64,000 nt of DNA from Gammaproteobacteria bacterium (lineage in GTDB: Bacteria; Pseudomonadota; Gammaproteobacteria; GCA-001735895), in assembly GCA_029862005.1 (NCBI GenBank), contig JAOTYD010000014.1:26735-90734 (forward strand), in the 5' to 3' direction. The position numbers and the translations under genes are program-made. Shown in pieces: positions 49,982 to 57,829 of this stretch (the first letter of the stretch is position 1; every line of letters starts with the position of its first letter). Below the pieces are notes generated by a model. The model had not been told where the DNA came from, ran no database searches, and worked only from the letters and a program-made list of their open reading frames with translations.

Positions 49982-50419
49982 TCAGAACTTCTTCCAATCG
50001 TTCCCTTCTTCAACTGCTGACCTGTCAAATCGAGGCAATTGATCATTAACATCAAACCACTCGATCTTTTCTGCAAAATGAACATGGGCTTGAGGCGTTA
50101 TTGCATTGGGATCATCCAAAGTACCTATATGTATTTGGATGTAGTCAGGAAAATGGATAGCCTCGTAAGTAAGAGAAGAACCACAATTCGGACAGAATCC
50201 GCGAGTCACACCTGCAGACTTGTATTTTGCTGGTCGCCCTCTTGTAAATATGAGGTCGGTGCCCTTAATTCCAAGCCAGTTGGTGACAACGGAGCCGGTC
50301 ATTCGGCGACAACTCTCACAATGGCAATATCCAGACCAAACGGATTCACCTTCAATTCGATACTGAATATTCCCACATAAACAATGGCCGCTAGCGATTT
50401 TCCCGGGCATATCTACCAC
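49982..50419 (-). CDS. GFA (glutathione-dependent formaldehyde-activating-like) family protein
   Basis: 145 residues. Zinc-site cysteines in the expected pattern: HCLCGNIQYRI (about 12-22), CHCESCRRMTG (32-42) and FCPNCGSSL (77-85), a Mss4-like fold. The founding member has been linked to glutathione-formaldehyde adducts, but most relatives have unknown function. Formaldehyde release from the DMGDH-like enzymes elsewhere in this genome makes a detoxification role conceivable, though it is not co-located with them. Confidence 0.88.
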   Translation of the reverse strand: MVDMPGKIASGHCLCGNIQYRIEGESVWSGYCHCESCRRMTGSVVTNWLGIKGTDLIFTRGRPAKYKSAGVTRGFCPNCGSSLTYEAIHFPDYIQIHIGTLDDPNAITPQAHVHFAEKIEWFDVNDQLPRFDRSAVEEGNDWKKF

Positions 50420-50454
50420 CTATAAACAGATCCCGAAATAATATCATGTGGACT

Positions 50455-50530
50455 TGTATATCCCTTAAGCAGACGCCTAAATTTAAGATCCCAAGGTCTG
50501 GAAACGACCAAAAGCTGAATCTCGGTCGCA
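50455..50530. repeat. dispersed intergenic repeat, degenerate copy I
   Basis: In the 177-bp gap before the intradiol dioxygenase gene: TTAAGCAGACGCCTAAATTT, a divergent middle, then GGAAACGACCAAAAGCTGAA. Similar to the middle of copies D and F, yet weak; included because spacing and order agree. Confidence 0.35.
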
Positions 50531-50596
50531 ACGGAGAACCCCTTAATGTAGAGGGCTTAAAATCGAATCAAGCCAATTTCTGGATAGGCTATATTG

Positions 50597-51214
50597 TTAA
50601 ATTACGATATCCACAATAGCCTGCGGGACCGGCTGGGCGTTATTAAAATTCATTGTGACCAGTTCACGTTTATCTTGTGGCACCCGCTGATACAGCCAGT
50701 CATTTTCGTTGTCAGGATGATCGGGCAAGTAAAATTGCGTGGTCAGACGCTCATGATTATCAACCAGTACCTTAACGTGTATGTGTGGCGTGCGTCCCGC
50801 ATAGGGAACAGGTTTAATAGTTCGAAATGCATAGCTACCATCAGAAGCACTCAGATCATGACCAAAACCCTGAAATGCTGGGTCACGCGAGTTCCATCCG
50901 GAATCGCCGCGGTGGAGATAACGTCCATTGACATCGCACTGCCAGATTTCAACACGCGCCCCGACAATCGGATTACCCGTCTTATTTAACACCTGCCCAT
51001 GAAGCGCCACCACTTCCCCACCGGCTTGCTCAACTTCGCCTGCGATCTTGACTAGATCGTTATCAATATCGTCATAGCGCATCCCGGTAGTGGGATAAAA
51101 AGGCCCTTCGGAAGCGGGCGGGGTTGAAATTATGGCCTTGGCCAGTCCCGAAACCGGAAAGGTCATGATTCCGAGAAACAACTTACGCCTGCTCAGATTA
51201 ATGGGATCATTCAT
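50597..51214 (-). CDS. intradiol ring-cleavage dioxygenase family protein, Tat-exported
   Basis: 205 residues. A Tat-like signal NLSRRKLFLGIMTFPVSG (about 6-23) precedes an intradiol dioxygenase core. Iron ligands visible: Tyr in the RYLHRGD segment near residue 94 and His-x-His in TPHIHVKV near 146-149; GPFYP and the IWQCDVNG strand are also typical. Characterised cytoplasmic members cleave catechol or protocatechuate; the export signal points to an extracytoplasmic aromatic substrate. No aromatic catabolism genes flank it, so the substrate is unknown. Confidence 0.82.
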   Translation of the reverse strand: MNDPINLSRRKLFLGIMTFPVSGLAKAIISTPPASEGPFYPTTGMRYDDIDNDLVKIAGEVEQAGGEVVALHGQVLNKTGNPIVGARVEIWQCDVNGRYLHRGDSGWNSRDPAFQGFGHDLSASDGSYAFRTIKPVPYAGRTPHIHVKVLVDNHERLTTQFYLPDHPDNENDWLYQRVPQDKRELVTMNFNNAQPVPQAIVDIVI

Positions 51215-51561
51215 GGCGCTACTCCTAAAATTGAACTATTTGGTAAGTGTACTGCATGTGAAAATGCTTACCCAATATACCAGAGATATAACATGGCTCG
51301 GCGCTTCGTTGTAGTTCCACTGAATATTCGATTCTAAGGGCCTGTTTTCTCCAAAGCAGACGCCCAAAATGTCTAGTTCAGTGGCGACAAACGGCCAGGA
51401 GCTGACGCTCAGAATTTATTATTTGAACTTCCGCTTAGGACACAAGATGTGTGAAAACCGTCAGATCGAGTCTGAACCACTGCACTTAAATTAAGACTAG
51501 ACTGGACTGTCCTCATATACTCTTTAAATAAATCCTTTCCCTTTTTTTAAGGTCCCGATCA
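51215..51561. other. 347-bp spacer holding dispersed repeat copy F
   Basis: No gene. Copy F runs about 51335-51412: GGGCCTGTTTTCTCCAAAGC then AGACGCCCAAAATGTC, GTTCAGTGGCGAC and ACGGCCAGGAGCTGACGCTC. The rest is AT-rich; the stretch nearer the OmpA-type gene end shows no terminator. Confidence 0.65.
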
Positions 51562-52449
51562 TTATGGTGTTACTTTAGGAAGTTCGTTAGAAAGAATATC
51601 AAGATTGGGAAGCATAATGATCTCTATGCGACGATTGAGCTGCCGACCTTCTTCAGTTTCATTATCAGCTCTTGGGCGAAATTCACCAAATCCGGCGGCT
51701 GAAATATTCTCAGGATCAACATCGATATCTGTCAGTAAATGGACGACTGTGAGTGCCCGGGAAGTGGATAGTTCCCAATTACTGGGAAACTGTGCACTTT
51801 TAATTGGCTTATTGTCAGTATGCCCTTCAATTTGAAAACGCCTGTCTGAAAATTGGCTAAGTACCGAGCCGATTTGAGTCAGGGCCTCTTCGCCTTCAGG
51901 ATTTAAGTTAGCGCTACCGCTTTTGAACAGGACATTATTGGGGAGATTGATGACAATTCGACCTTGTTCAATGCTAACCGTTAATTGGCCGCCGTCAATC
52001 ATGGTTTTCAAGGTATTAACAAAATTTTCATATATTTGATTACGACGCTTGGTTTCGATCTCAATATCTCGTAGCGTAGTCATTTGTGCCTGTGATTCTG
52101 AGAGTTCCTGTTGGAGATCCTTTTTTCGTGCTTCAAGTTTCATTAACTCATCCACAGCCGTCACAACTTGCATTCTGGCGGATTTTAGTTCCTGTTCTGT
52201 TTTCTGTATTTGTTGTTGATTACGATTGATTTCCTCCTGAGCCAGTGCATTCTGCATTTTGGCGGCATCTAACTCCTGTTCTGTTTTCTGTATTTGTTGT
52301 TGATTACGGTTGATTTCTTCCTGAGCGCTTCCCAGGGATTGGCGCATCGAATCCATTTCAGCAAGTGCCGCTTCATGTTTACCGCTAGATACGCAGGCAG
52401 ATAAAAATAATAATGGGAGAATAGTGAAGGTTAGTGTGCTAATTCTCAA
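51562..52449 (-). CDS. OmpA-family lipoprotein with duplicated coiled coil
   Basis: 295 residues. Lipoprotein signal with lipobox LSAC, Cys19. Residues 25-120 are a coiled coil in which a 28-residue unit (AQEEINRNQQQIQKTEQEL start) occurs twice almost identically. Residues 165-285 form an OmpA peptidoglycan-binding domain: NNVLFKSGSANL, then IEGHTDNKPI and NWELSTSRA, AGFGEFRP. The layout is that of outer-membrane lipoproteins that link to peptidoglycan, like Pal or MotB-type stators without the membrane helix. The partner is unknown. Confidence 0.88.
   Translation of the reverse strand: MRISTLTFTILPLLFLSACVSSGKHEAALAEMDSMRQSLGSAQEEINRNQQQIQKTEQELDAAKMQNALAQEEINRNQQQIQKTEQELKSARMQVVTAVDELMKLEARKKDLQQELSESQAQMTTLRDIEIETKRRNQIYENFVNTLKTMIDGGQLTVSIEQGRIVINLPNNVLFKSGSANLNPEGEEALTQIGSVLSQFSDRRFQIEGHTDNKPIKSAQFPSNWELSTSRALTVVHLLTDIDVDPENISAAGFGEFRPRADNETEEGRQLNRRIEIIMLPNLDILSNELPKVTP
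52190..52327 (-). repeat. 84-bp tandem duplication inside the OmpA-family gene
   Basis: The block starting TCCTGTTCTGTTTTCTGTAT on the plus strand occurs at 52190 and again at 52274, exactly 84 bp (28 codons) later, with only a few differences over about 53 bp. The high nucleotide identity indicates a recent in-frame duplication lengthening the coiled coil. Confidence 0.9.
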
Positions 52450-52520
52450 GATGACTCCCTGATGCTGTGTTGGTCTACTGAAGCAAAGATTGTGTGCTTC
52501 ATTAATACTTTTCTTTATAG

Positions 52521-52742
52521 TTAGGCCGCTATCTGGATGTGCGGCTGATTGTGCTGAATCAGGATTGCGGTCTTGGTACGCACTTCGCTCGCTGTTGCAA
52601 ATACAAAGTCTTCTGGCTCAATATCGTTTTCATCCATCCAGTCAGCAACGGCGCTGAGGGGCAGCTTGTGTTTGATTTCTGGAAGTGCTTCGAGTGCGTT
52701 TGCGACCGCAGTGACAGCAGCGAGATATTGATAGCATTGCAT
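52521..52742 (-). CDS. small protein of unknown function
   Basis: 73 residues from ATG 52742; GGAGGAATC is placed 8 bases upstream, a strong argument for this start over a longer in-frame reading. The protein is soluble and acidic, mostly helical (AAVTAVANALEALPEIKHKL), with ADWMDENDIEPEDFVFATAS in the middle. No family is recognised. It is the gene upstream of the OmpA-family gene, 71 bp away on the same strand. Confidence 0.55.
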   Translation of the reverse strand: MQCYQYLAAVTAVANALEALPEIKHKLPLSAVADWMDENDIEPEDFVFATASEVRTKTAILIQHNQPHIQIAA

Positions 52743-53143
52743 GTCTGATTCCTCCGTGTGTATTGGGCCTGTCAATTGGTACAAATTGAGAGGAGCGACA
52801 TTATATGGCTTCAAGATGTTATTTTGTGTAGAACCTGCACGTAAATATTTCACAGGCCGTTCAGCTTCGGTGCGTCGAGCTTGAGCGTCAGTTTTCTCCT
52901 AAGAAGACGCTCATAAGTACCTGGTGGGAGGCAATCTTCGGCCAATAGCTGTCGCTCAAATTGGTAGAGTCTTCGGGGAGAAATTTCACTAATTCCACTT
53001 ATCGACTGTAGTAGGTCGCCGATATCTGGATTCTTGTGAACAAATCCACATTTTTAGGCTGCTGATTCCCTGTGGTTTTTCTTGCAAGGGATATAATTCC
53101 CATATGCGTGTAAAAGTTAAAGACGAAGTGAGAGGTTCAGGGC
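52743..53143. other. 401-bp spacer holding dispersed repeat copy G
   Basis: No gene. Copy G runs about 52879-52962: GAGCGTCAGTTTTCTCCTAA then GAAGACGCTCATAAG, so GAGCGTC and GACGCTC pair as a hairpin; the second half is GGAGGCAATCTTCGGCCAAT followed by AGCTGTCGCTC. The right part, AT-rich, probably has the promoter of the DUF4382 gene. Confidence 0.65.
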
Positions 53144-54178
53144 ATGGGTAAACGAAATCTTTGGAAATTGAATGTTATCGGACCTGTATGCATGCTGCTA
53201 GCAGCGTGCGGTGGTGGCGGAGGAGGTGACGAATCAACTGGCTCTATCTCTGTGAGTGTAACTGATGCACCTGCACCCGATGATGCTGAAGTTTGTATAC
53301 ATTTTTCGGGAATTACCTTGCATCACTCTGATGGTGACCGGATCTCGATACCCTTTGATCCAAGCACCTATGTCGATGATACAGGCGCTTGTGAGGATAA
53401 TGTGCCTTCTGACACGCCCCCACCTGCTAATCCTGCAAACAACGCTGTGAATTTAAGTTCACTGCAAGGTGTGCTAAGTGTCGCCCTGGCAGATTCGATA
53501 GAGGTGAAAGCCGGGTTTTATAACTGGATCAGGCTAGATGTCGATGAGTCACTTTCATACGTCATCGATTCAGGTGGACAGTGGGACCTGAGATGCACGA
53601 GTTGTGACGGCGAAAAAAGTGGCCTCAAACTTAATCGGGGAATAACCGTACCGGCCGGAGGTGAAGCGGAGTTCATGATCGATATTGATTTGGCCAAGTC
53701 CTTGAATCAAAAACCGGACGGCAATTACCAACTGCGTCCTACTTTGCGACTAGTTAACCTGGTTGAAACGGGCAATATCATCGGGACTATTGACGGTGGC
53801 CTCATAACTGGACCGGTAATCGAGTCGGAAACAGTATGCAGCGTATACGTTTACACAGGGCATGATGTCATCCCCGATGATTACCATCCAACAGATAATG
53901 TCCTGACATCAACCGAGGTTGTATATGATACGGATAGCGGATTGTACGAATACACTGCGGCATATCTGCAAACAGACAGTGGTAATGGTCCTACTCCTTA
54001 TACATTAGCACTGACCTGTGATACTGACGATGCAGACGTAGATCAGAATAACGATCCGTTAAGTTCAACAATTACGGATGTAATCTTTACTGATGGTAAC
54101 ACTGAAGGTGTGGGGCAGAATGCTGATCTTTCAACCAATCAGCCTTTAGTTAAGGACTTCCCACCCCCGGTAATTTAG
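53144..54178 (+). CDS. DUF4382 domain lipoprotein
   Basis: 344 residues. Lipobox LLAAC with Cys22, then a glycine run (GGGGGGDEST) as a flexible tether. Residues about 33-200 match DUF4382: GSISVSVTDAPAPDDAEVCI and SLQGVLSVALADSIEVKAGFYNWIRL. The remaining 140 residues are another beta-rich module with acidic Asp/Thr loops, a carboxypeptidase-regulatory-like impression. DUF4382 proteins are outer-membrane or surface lipoproteins of unknown function in marine bacteria. Monocistronic with its own terminator. Confidence 0.85.
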   Translation: MGKRNLWKLNVIGPVCMLLAACGGGGGGDESTGSISVSVTDAPAPDDAEVCIHFSGITLHHSDGDRISIPFDPSTYVDDTGACEDNVPSDTPPPANPANNAVNLSSLQGVLSVALADSIEVKAGFYNWIRLDVDESLSYVIDSGGQWDLRCTSCDGEKSGLKLNRGITVPAGGEAEFMIDIDLAKSLNQKPDGNYQLRPTLRLVNLVETGNIIGTIDGGLITGPVIESETVCSVYVYTGHDVIPDDYHPTDNVLTSTEVVYDTDSGLYEYTAAYLQTDSGNGPTPYTLALTCDTDDADVDQNNDPLSSTITDVIFTDGNTEGVGQNADLSTNQPLVKDFPPPVI

Positions 54179-54203
54179 TTGGTAGTTGGTACTAAGTAGT
54201 TAG

Positions 54204-54234
54204 CGACGCCCTTCAGGGCGTCGTTTGCTTTTTA
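54204..54234 (+). terminator. rho-independent terminator of the DUF4382 gene
   Basis: CGACGCCC (54204-54211), loop TTCA, GGGCGTCG (54216-54223), followed by TTTGCTTTTT. Perfect 8-bp stem 26 bp after the stop codon. Confidence 0.92.
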
Positions 54235-54303
54235 ATCTTGGATGTCCCCTTTGGGTCCAGAGTTTTCACACACTCTGGGTCGTTAACAGATCTTGATTTC
54301 CTA

Positions 54304-54354
54304 AATCTGAGCGTCTGCATTTTATTGTTTCCTGAACTTCAATGCAGACGTTTT
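54304..54354. repeat. dispersed intergenic repeat, hairpin-only copy H
   Basis: GAGCGTCTGCATT at about 54309-54321 pairs with AATGCAGACG at 54341-54350. It corresponds to the first half of the repeat (copies D and G) with a longer loop, without the CGGCCAGG second half. It marks the right edge of the repeat-rich zone. Confidence 0.45.
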
Positions 54355-54391
54355 AAAAGGAGTCGTAGTTCAGGCGCACCCCCAGATTCGC

Positions 54392-55411
54392 TTAGAGTTC
54401 GATTTCGTGGGGGAGATAATCCTGCAGTAAATGACACAGGCAGTCCTGGCGTACGACCAGCTTGTCGCGGGTGAGCATAGCCGGCATCAGGGTATTGTTG
54501 AGATAAATCTTACCCTCCTCGACGCGCACGATGTCATCGGTGACATCATGCCCTTCTGTGTCGGTGATTGATATCGGGCGCGCGACGCGGGTGTAGCCGA
54601 ATACCTGGTGCGGATCTATCGGAGTAAAGTTTCGATCCTCGATATCGTTCTCGAACCTCAGGTCGGCATCGGCCGCAGGGTCAAATTCGAAACTGACGTG
54701 CTCGGGAATGTTCAGGGTCAGGTGCGATTCAACCAGGTGCAGCGCATGTCGGGTCGGCTTGGTGTGTGGCAGTTCATCGAGGGTTAGCATGTCTTCGAGG
54801 AATCGACAGGCATGCTCGATGCCCTTTGGATCCCCGGGTAGTCCACACTCCAGCGTGGCTGCCGGACAAATACTATTAAACGCCATAGTGCAGACACCAT
54901 GGTGATTGTAAACCATTCCGACCCGGTTAAATCTCGCTGCCAGGTTCTGGTTTTCCAGGGTGGGATCGGTGATGCAGGCATAATGTGGATTCTTGCCCGT
55001 ATTGTTGTGGATATCGATTGCCACAAACAGGGGCAAGCCGTGTGCAATCTCGACCACGCGCTGCATCATTTGCGAGGTGGGGCTGGGTTCCTGGTCGGTA
55101 CCCGGCCAGCAACGGTTATAATCCACCTGCCCGGGTAAAAAGCGTCGATTCACCTCGGCCGCCCGTACGTTGCCGATAAACAACAGAATCGAGCGTGGCA
55201 AATCTTCCGCATGCTTGTCCAACACCCGTTGCATGACCTTGAGACCGGTATATTCGTTACCGTGCAACAGGATTGAAACAAACAGGAAATTCGGATCCTT
55301 GCCGTCCAACTGGATCAGCGTCGGGTTGGGAAACAGTGTGCGGATGTTTGCTGTGCTGATGTCGAAGAAGCCATCGGGCAGACCGTGCAAACGATCGAAG
55401 TTATCGATCAT
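54392..55411 (-). CDS. M14-family succinylglutamate desuccinylase/aspartoacylase-like protein
   Basis: 339 residues from ATG 55411, which overlaps the stop of the GCS2 gene by 4 bp (ATGA); an earlier in-frame start would intrude further into that gene. Zinc ligands His50 and Glu53 in HGNEYTG, a third His in DIHNNTG, and GNVRAAEVNRRF matching the substrate-binding Arg/Asn of AstE and aspartoacylase. The family removes acyl groups from N-acyl amino acids. Coupling to the glutamate-cysteine-ligase-like gene suggests both act on one gamma-glutamyl or acylated compound. Confidence 0.82.
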   Translation of the reverse strand: MIDNFDRLHGLPDGFFDISTANIRTLFPNPTLIQLDGKDPNFLFVSILLHGNEYTGLKVMQRVLDKHAEDLPRSILLFIGNVRAAEVNRRFLPGQVDYNRCWPGTDQEPSPTSQMMQRVVEIAHGLPLFVAIDIHNNTGKNPHYACITDPTLENQNLAARFNRVGMVYNHHGVCTMAFNSICPAATLECGLPGDPKGIEHACRFLEDMLTLDELPHTKPTRHALHLVESHLTLNIPEHVSFEFDPAADADLRFENDIEDRNFTPIDPHQVFGYTRVARPISITDTEGHDVTDDIVRVEEGKIYLNNTLMPAMLTRDKLVVRQDCLCHLLQDYLPHEIEL

Positions 55412-56832
55412 GTGCCGGGGTCCTGCCACAGGTGTACGGGTTGTCCGCTGCGCGCCTGTTCAATGTAGTCACATACCAGGCGCGCGCTATCGCCGAACTG
55501 CTTCCAGTGCCTGGTTATCCAGCGCGCGCCGGTGGCCTCGCGTTCGACGCGGGATTTAATCACGTTAAGCCAGCGGCTGGTGTCTTCAATTCCGGCCGTT
55601 TCAAAGTATGATTGTGCCAGCGGCAGGGCGTGCTCGAGCAGGGCCCGTTTCAACGGCAACAGCTCGCCGTTTATCCAGTGCACCTCGGCATTAAGGCCTT
55701 TACGCGCGGCGCGGTAGAAATCGGTTTCAAGAGTTTCGTAAGGGACACCGGTCAGCTCGTCGCCCGACGCCTTCAGGCCCTCGGTCAGGCCAACGTAAAA
55801 TACAATGTTGGCAAGCGTGTCGATCAGGGTTGGACCCGACGGCACCACGCGCAGCTCGAGACGCAAGTGATACTCCTCGCCCCGGTTGCGCGCAATGATC
55901 GGGCGAACCCAGCGCCAGATCGTGCCGTTGTGTAGCGCCAGGTGGTGCAGGTCCTCGACTGGCCGGTCCAGGACCTCGGGTAGAATCGGGCTGTAATAAA
56001 AATTGTCTTCGAATAAATCGAGCAGCGAATCGATATAGCGCTTGCCGAGGTGAACCCGCGGAATGATATGATCTTCGATTTCCTGGGGGTTTCGTGTATC
56101 GACCGCCTGTTTGAAGATTCCGATGCGCGACTCCTGCCAGCAGCACTTGCCGAGCACCAGCGGTGCATTCGCAGTTGCGCCCAGCACCAGCATGCTGGAC
56201 CATAACCCGGCATGGTAGGTCGGAACGATTTCGTCGAACGGCACCTGCAGGTGAATCTGCAGCGAGGTTGCAAGCGCCTCGAGCATGACGTCGTCCTTTT
56301 CGACCTTGAGGATTTCGTCACCCTCGAGGTGCAGACGGATTGCCTGGCCGCGCATGTCGAGTAATTGCCGGTTGAGCTGGTTATAGCGGTGCAGCTCGGT
56401 CATGTAACCGTCTGGATTCAGGTGTTCGGGTGTAACGCTCGGAAATACACCGAACATTCCGATCTGGGTGTCAAATTTGTGCGCAGAGTCTTCGGCCTGT
56501 TGAAACAACATTTTCAGGTCAGCTTCGACCCGGTTGAAGACGTCGGTTTCGTAAGGGAACGGGTTGCCGTTAATCTCCATGTTGAACTTCGCGAGTTCGG
56601 AAGTGAACAACGGGTTGCCGGTGGCGTCGATAATTTCAATATTATTACGGCTCGGGTTACCGACGGCGTCCGCCAGGCAGAGTTCCAGTTCATAACCGAG
56701 ATTACGGCTGCTGTTGTCAAATGTCCCTTTTGCAAACAGTGAACGCACGAACTCGGTTTCTTCTTCCAGGCGTTGCTGGAAACGATCGTAGTCAGCTTGT
56801 TCGAAGTTGTCTTTTTGGATTTCTTCGCCCAT
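55408..56832 (-). CDS. glutamate-cysteine ligase family protein (GCS2)
   Basis: 474 residues. GCS2 features: NLGYELELCLAD near 44-55 (metal-binding Glu), FNMEINGNPFPY around 83-95, SLQIHLQVPFDE near 190-201 and the HLRLELRVVPSG segment near 322-333. Members ligate glutamate to cysteine or other amines via a gamma-glutamyl phosphate. It could be the cell's glutathione first-step enzyme or a dedicated ligase, the latter favoured by the coupled M14 hydrolase gene. Longer than the YbdK type (about 370 residues). Divergent from the ABC exporter operon by 112 bp. Confidence 0.72.
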   Translation of the reverse strand: MGEEIQKDNFEQADYDRFQQRLEEETEFVRSLFAKGTFDNSSRNLGYELELCLADAVGNPSRNNIEIIDATGNPLFTSELAKFNMEINGNPFPYETDVFNRVEADLKMLFQQAEDSAHKFDTQIGMFGVFPSVTPEHLNPDGYMTELHRYNQLNRQLLDMRGQAIRLHLEGDEILKVEKDDVMLEALATSLQIHLQVPFDEIVPTYHAGLWSSMLVLGATANAPLVLGKCCWQESRIGIFKQAVDTRNPQEIEDHIIPRVHLGKRYIDSLLDLFEDNFYYSPILPEVLDRPVEDLHHLALHNGTIWRWVRPIIARNRGEEYHLRLELRVVPSGPTLIDTLANIVFYVGLTEGLKASGDELTGVPYETLETDFYRAARKGLNAEVHWINGELLPLKRALLEHALPLAQSYFETAGIEDTSRWLNVIKSRVEREATGARWITRHWKQFGDSARLVCDYIEQARSGQPVHLWQDPGT

Positions 56833-56944
56833 GGTGTTCGAAGTATAAGATAGATATCGAACCCGTGCCTACCTCGATCTTGAGGATGCTAGTGTTAACT
56901 CCAAAGCCTGTTTATACTTCGCGCTCGGCCAAGTAAAGATTAAT

Positions 56945-57829
56945 ATGCCCGTCATCCTGCAAGTATCCAACCTGGTCAAGTGCTTCGGTCAGTTAACCGC
57001 GGTTAATGATGTCAGTTTCGAGATCTCGGAAGGCAGCTGCTTTGGGCTGCTGGGGCCGAACGGGGCGGGTAAAACCACTACAATCGAAATAATGGAGGGT
57101 ATCAAGACCCCGGATGCGGGCGCGATTCGCTACCTCGGGGAGCCGCTCGGCCAGCAGTTTCGCAACGAGGCCGGCATCATGTTTCAAACTACCGCGCTGC
57201 AGGAATTTATCACGGTGCGTGAAATCATGGTGCAGTTCAGCCGCTTTTATCCGAATACCTCGAGCATCGATGAACTTGCCGAGCGCTACGCGCTGCATGA
57301 ATTTCTTGGCCAGGATACACGTAAGCTTTCCGGTGGACAGAAACAGCGCCTGCTACTGGCGATGTCGTTGATCAATAAACCCAGGATTCTGTTCCTGGAT
57401 GAACCCACCACGGGTCTCGACCCCCAGTCACGCCGTAACCTCTGGAAACAGGTGCAGCTGATCAAGGAGCAGGGTGCGACTATTCTGTTAACCACGCACT
57501 ATATGGAAGAGGCCTACGAACTTTGCGATGAAATTGCGATCATGGATCATGGTCGCATTATCGCGCACGACGCGCCGGATGCGTTGCTGGCGGCGCATTT
57601 TGACGATGTCGTTGTACAGATCCATGCCAGCGATATCCCGCGAGAAATTGGTGAAAAGGAATTCCAGGCAATTTATCGCAATGACAGCGCGCATATTGTT
57701 ACCGGCGACGTCAACAGAACGATTGAACACCTGCTGCACTTTGATATCCCGCTCGATCGTCTGCGCATCCGTGCGCGTGATCTCGAGGACCTGTTCCTCG
57801 AATTAACCGGCAAGGAACTGCGCGCCTGA
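56945..57829 (+). CDS. ABC-2 type exporter, ATP-binding subunit
   Basis: 294 residues. Walker A GPNGAGKT at 37-44, signature LSGGQKQRLLLAMSL, Walker B ILFLDEPTTGLDPQ and H-loop LTTHYMEEA: complete ATPase of the drug/antibiotic-type (ABC-2) exporter group. The stop overlaps the permease start by one base (TGATG). Substrate unknown; such pairs export lipids, drugs or polysaccharide units. Confidence 0.9.
   Translation: MPVILQVSNLVKCFGQLTAVNDVSFEISEGSCFGLLGPNGAGKTTTIEIMEGIKTPDAGAIRYLGEPLGQQFRNEAGIMFQTTALQEFITVREIMVQFSRFYPNTSSIDELAERYALHEFLGQDTRKLSGGQKQRLLLAMSLINKPRILFLDEPTTGLDPQSRRNLWKQVQLIKEQGATILLTTHYMEEAYELCDEIAIMDHGRIIAHDAPDALLAAHFDDVVVQIHASDIPREIGEKEFQAIYRNDSAHIVTGDVNRTIEHLLHFDIPLDRLRIRARDLEDLFLELTGKELRA

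Noticed and set aside
46056..54354. Dispersed repeats as CRISPR or insertion sequence ends
   Set aside because: Copies are hundreds to thousands of bases apart, variable in the middle, and no transposase or cas gene is present.
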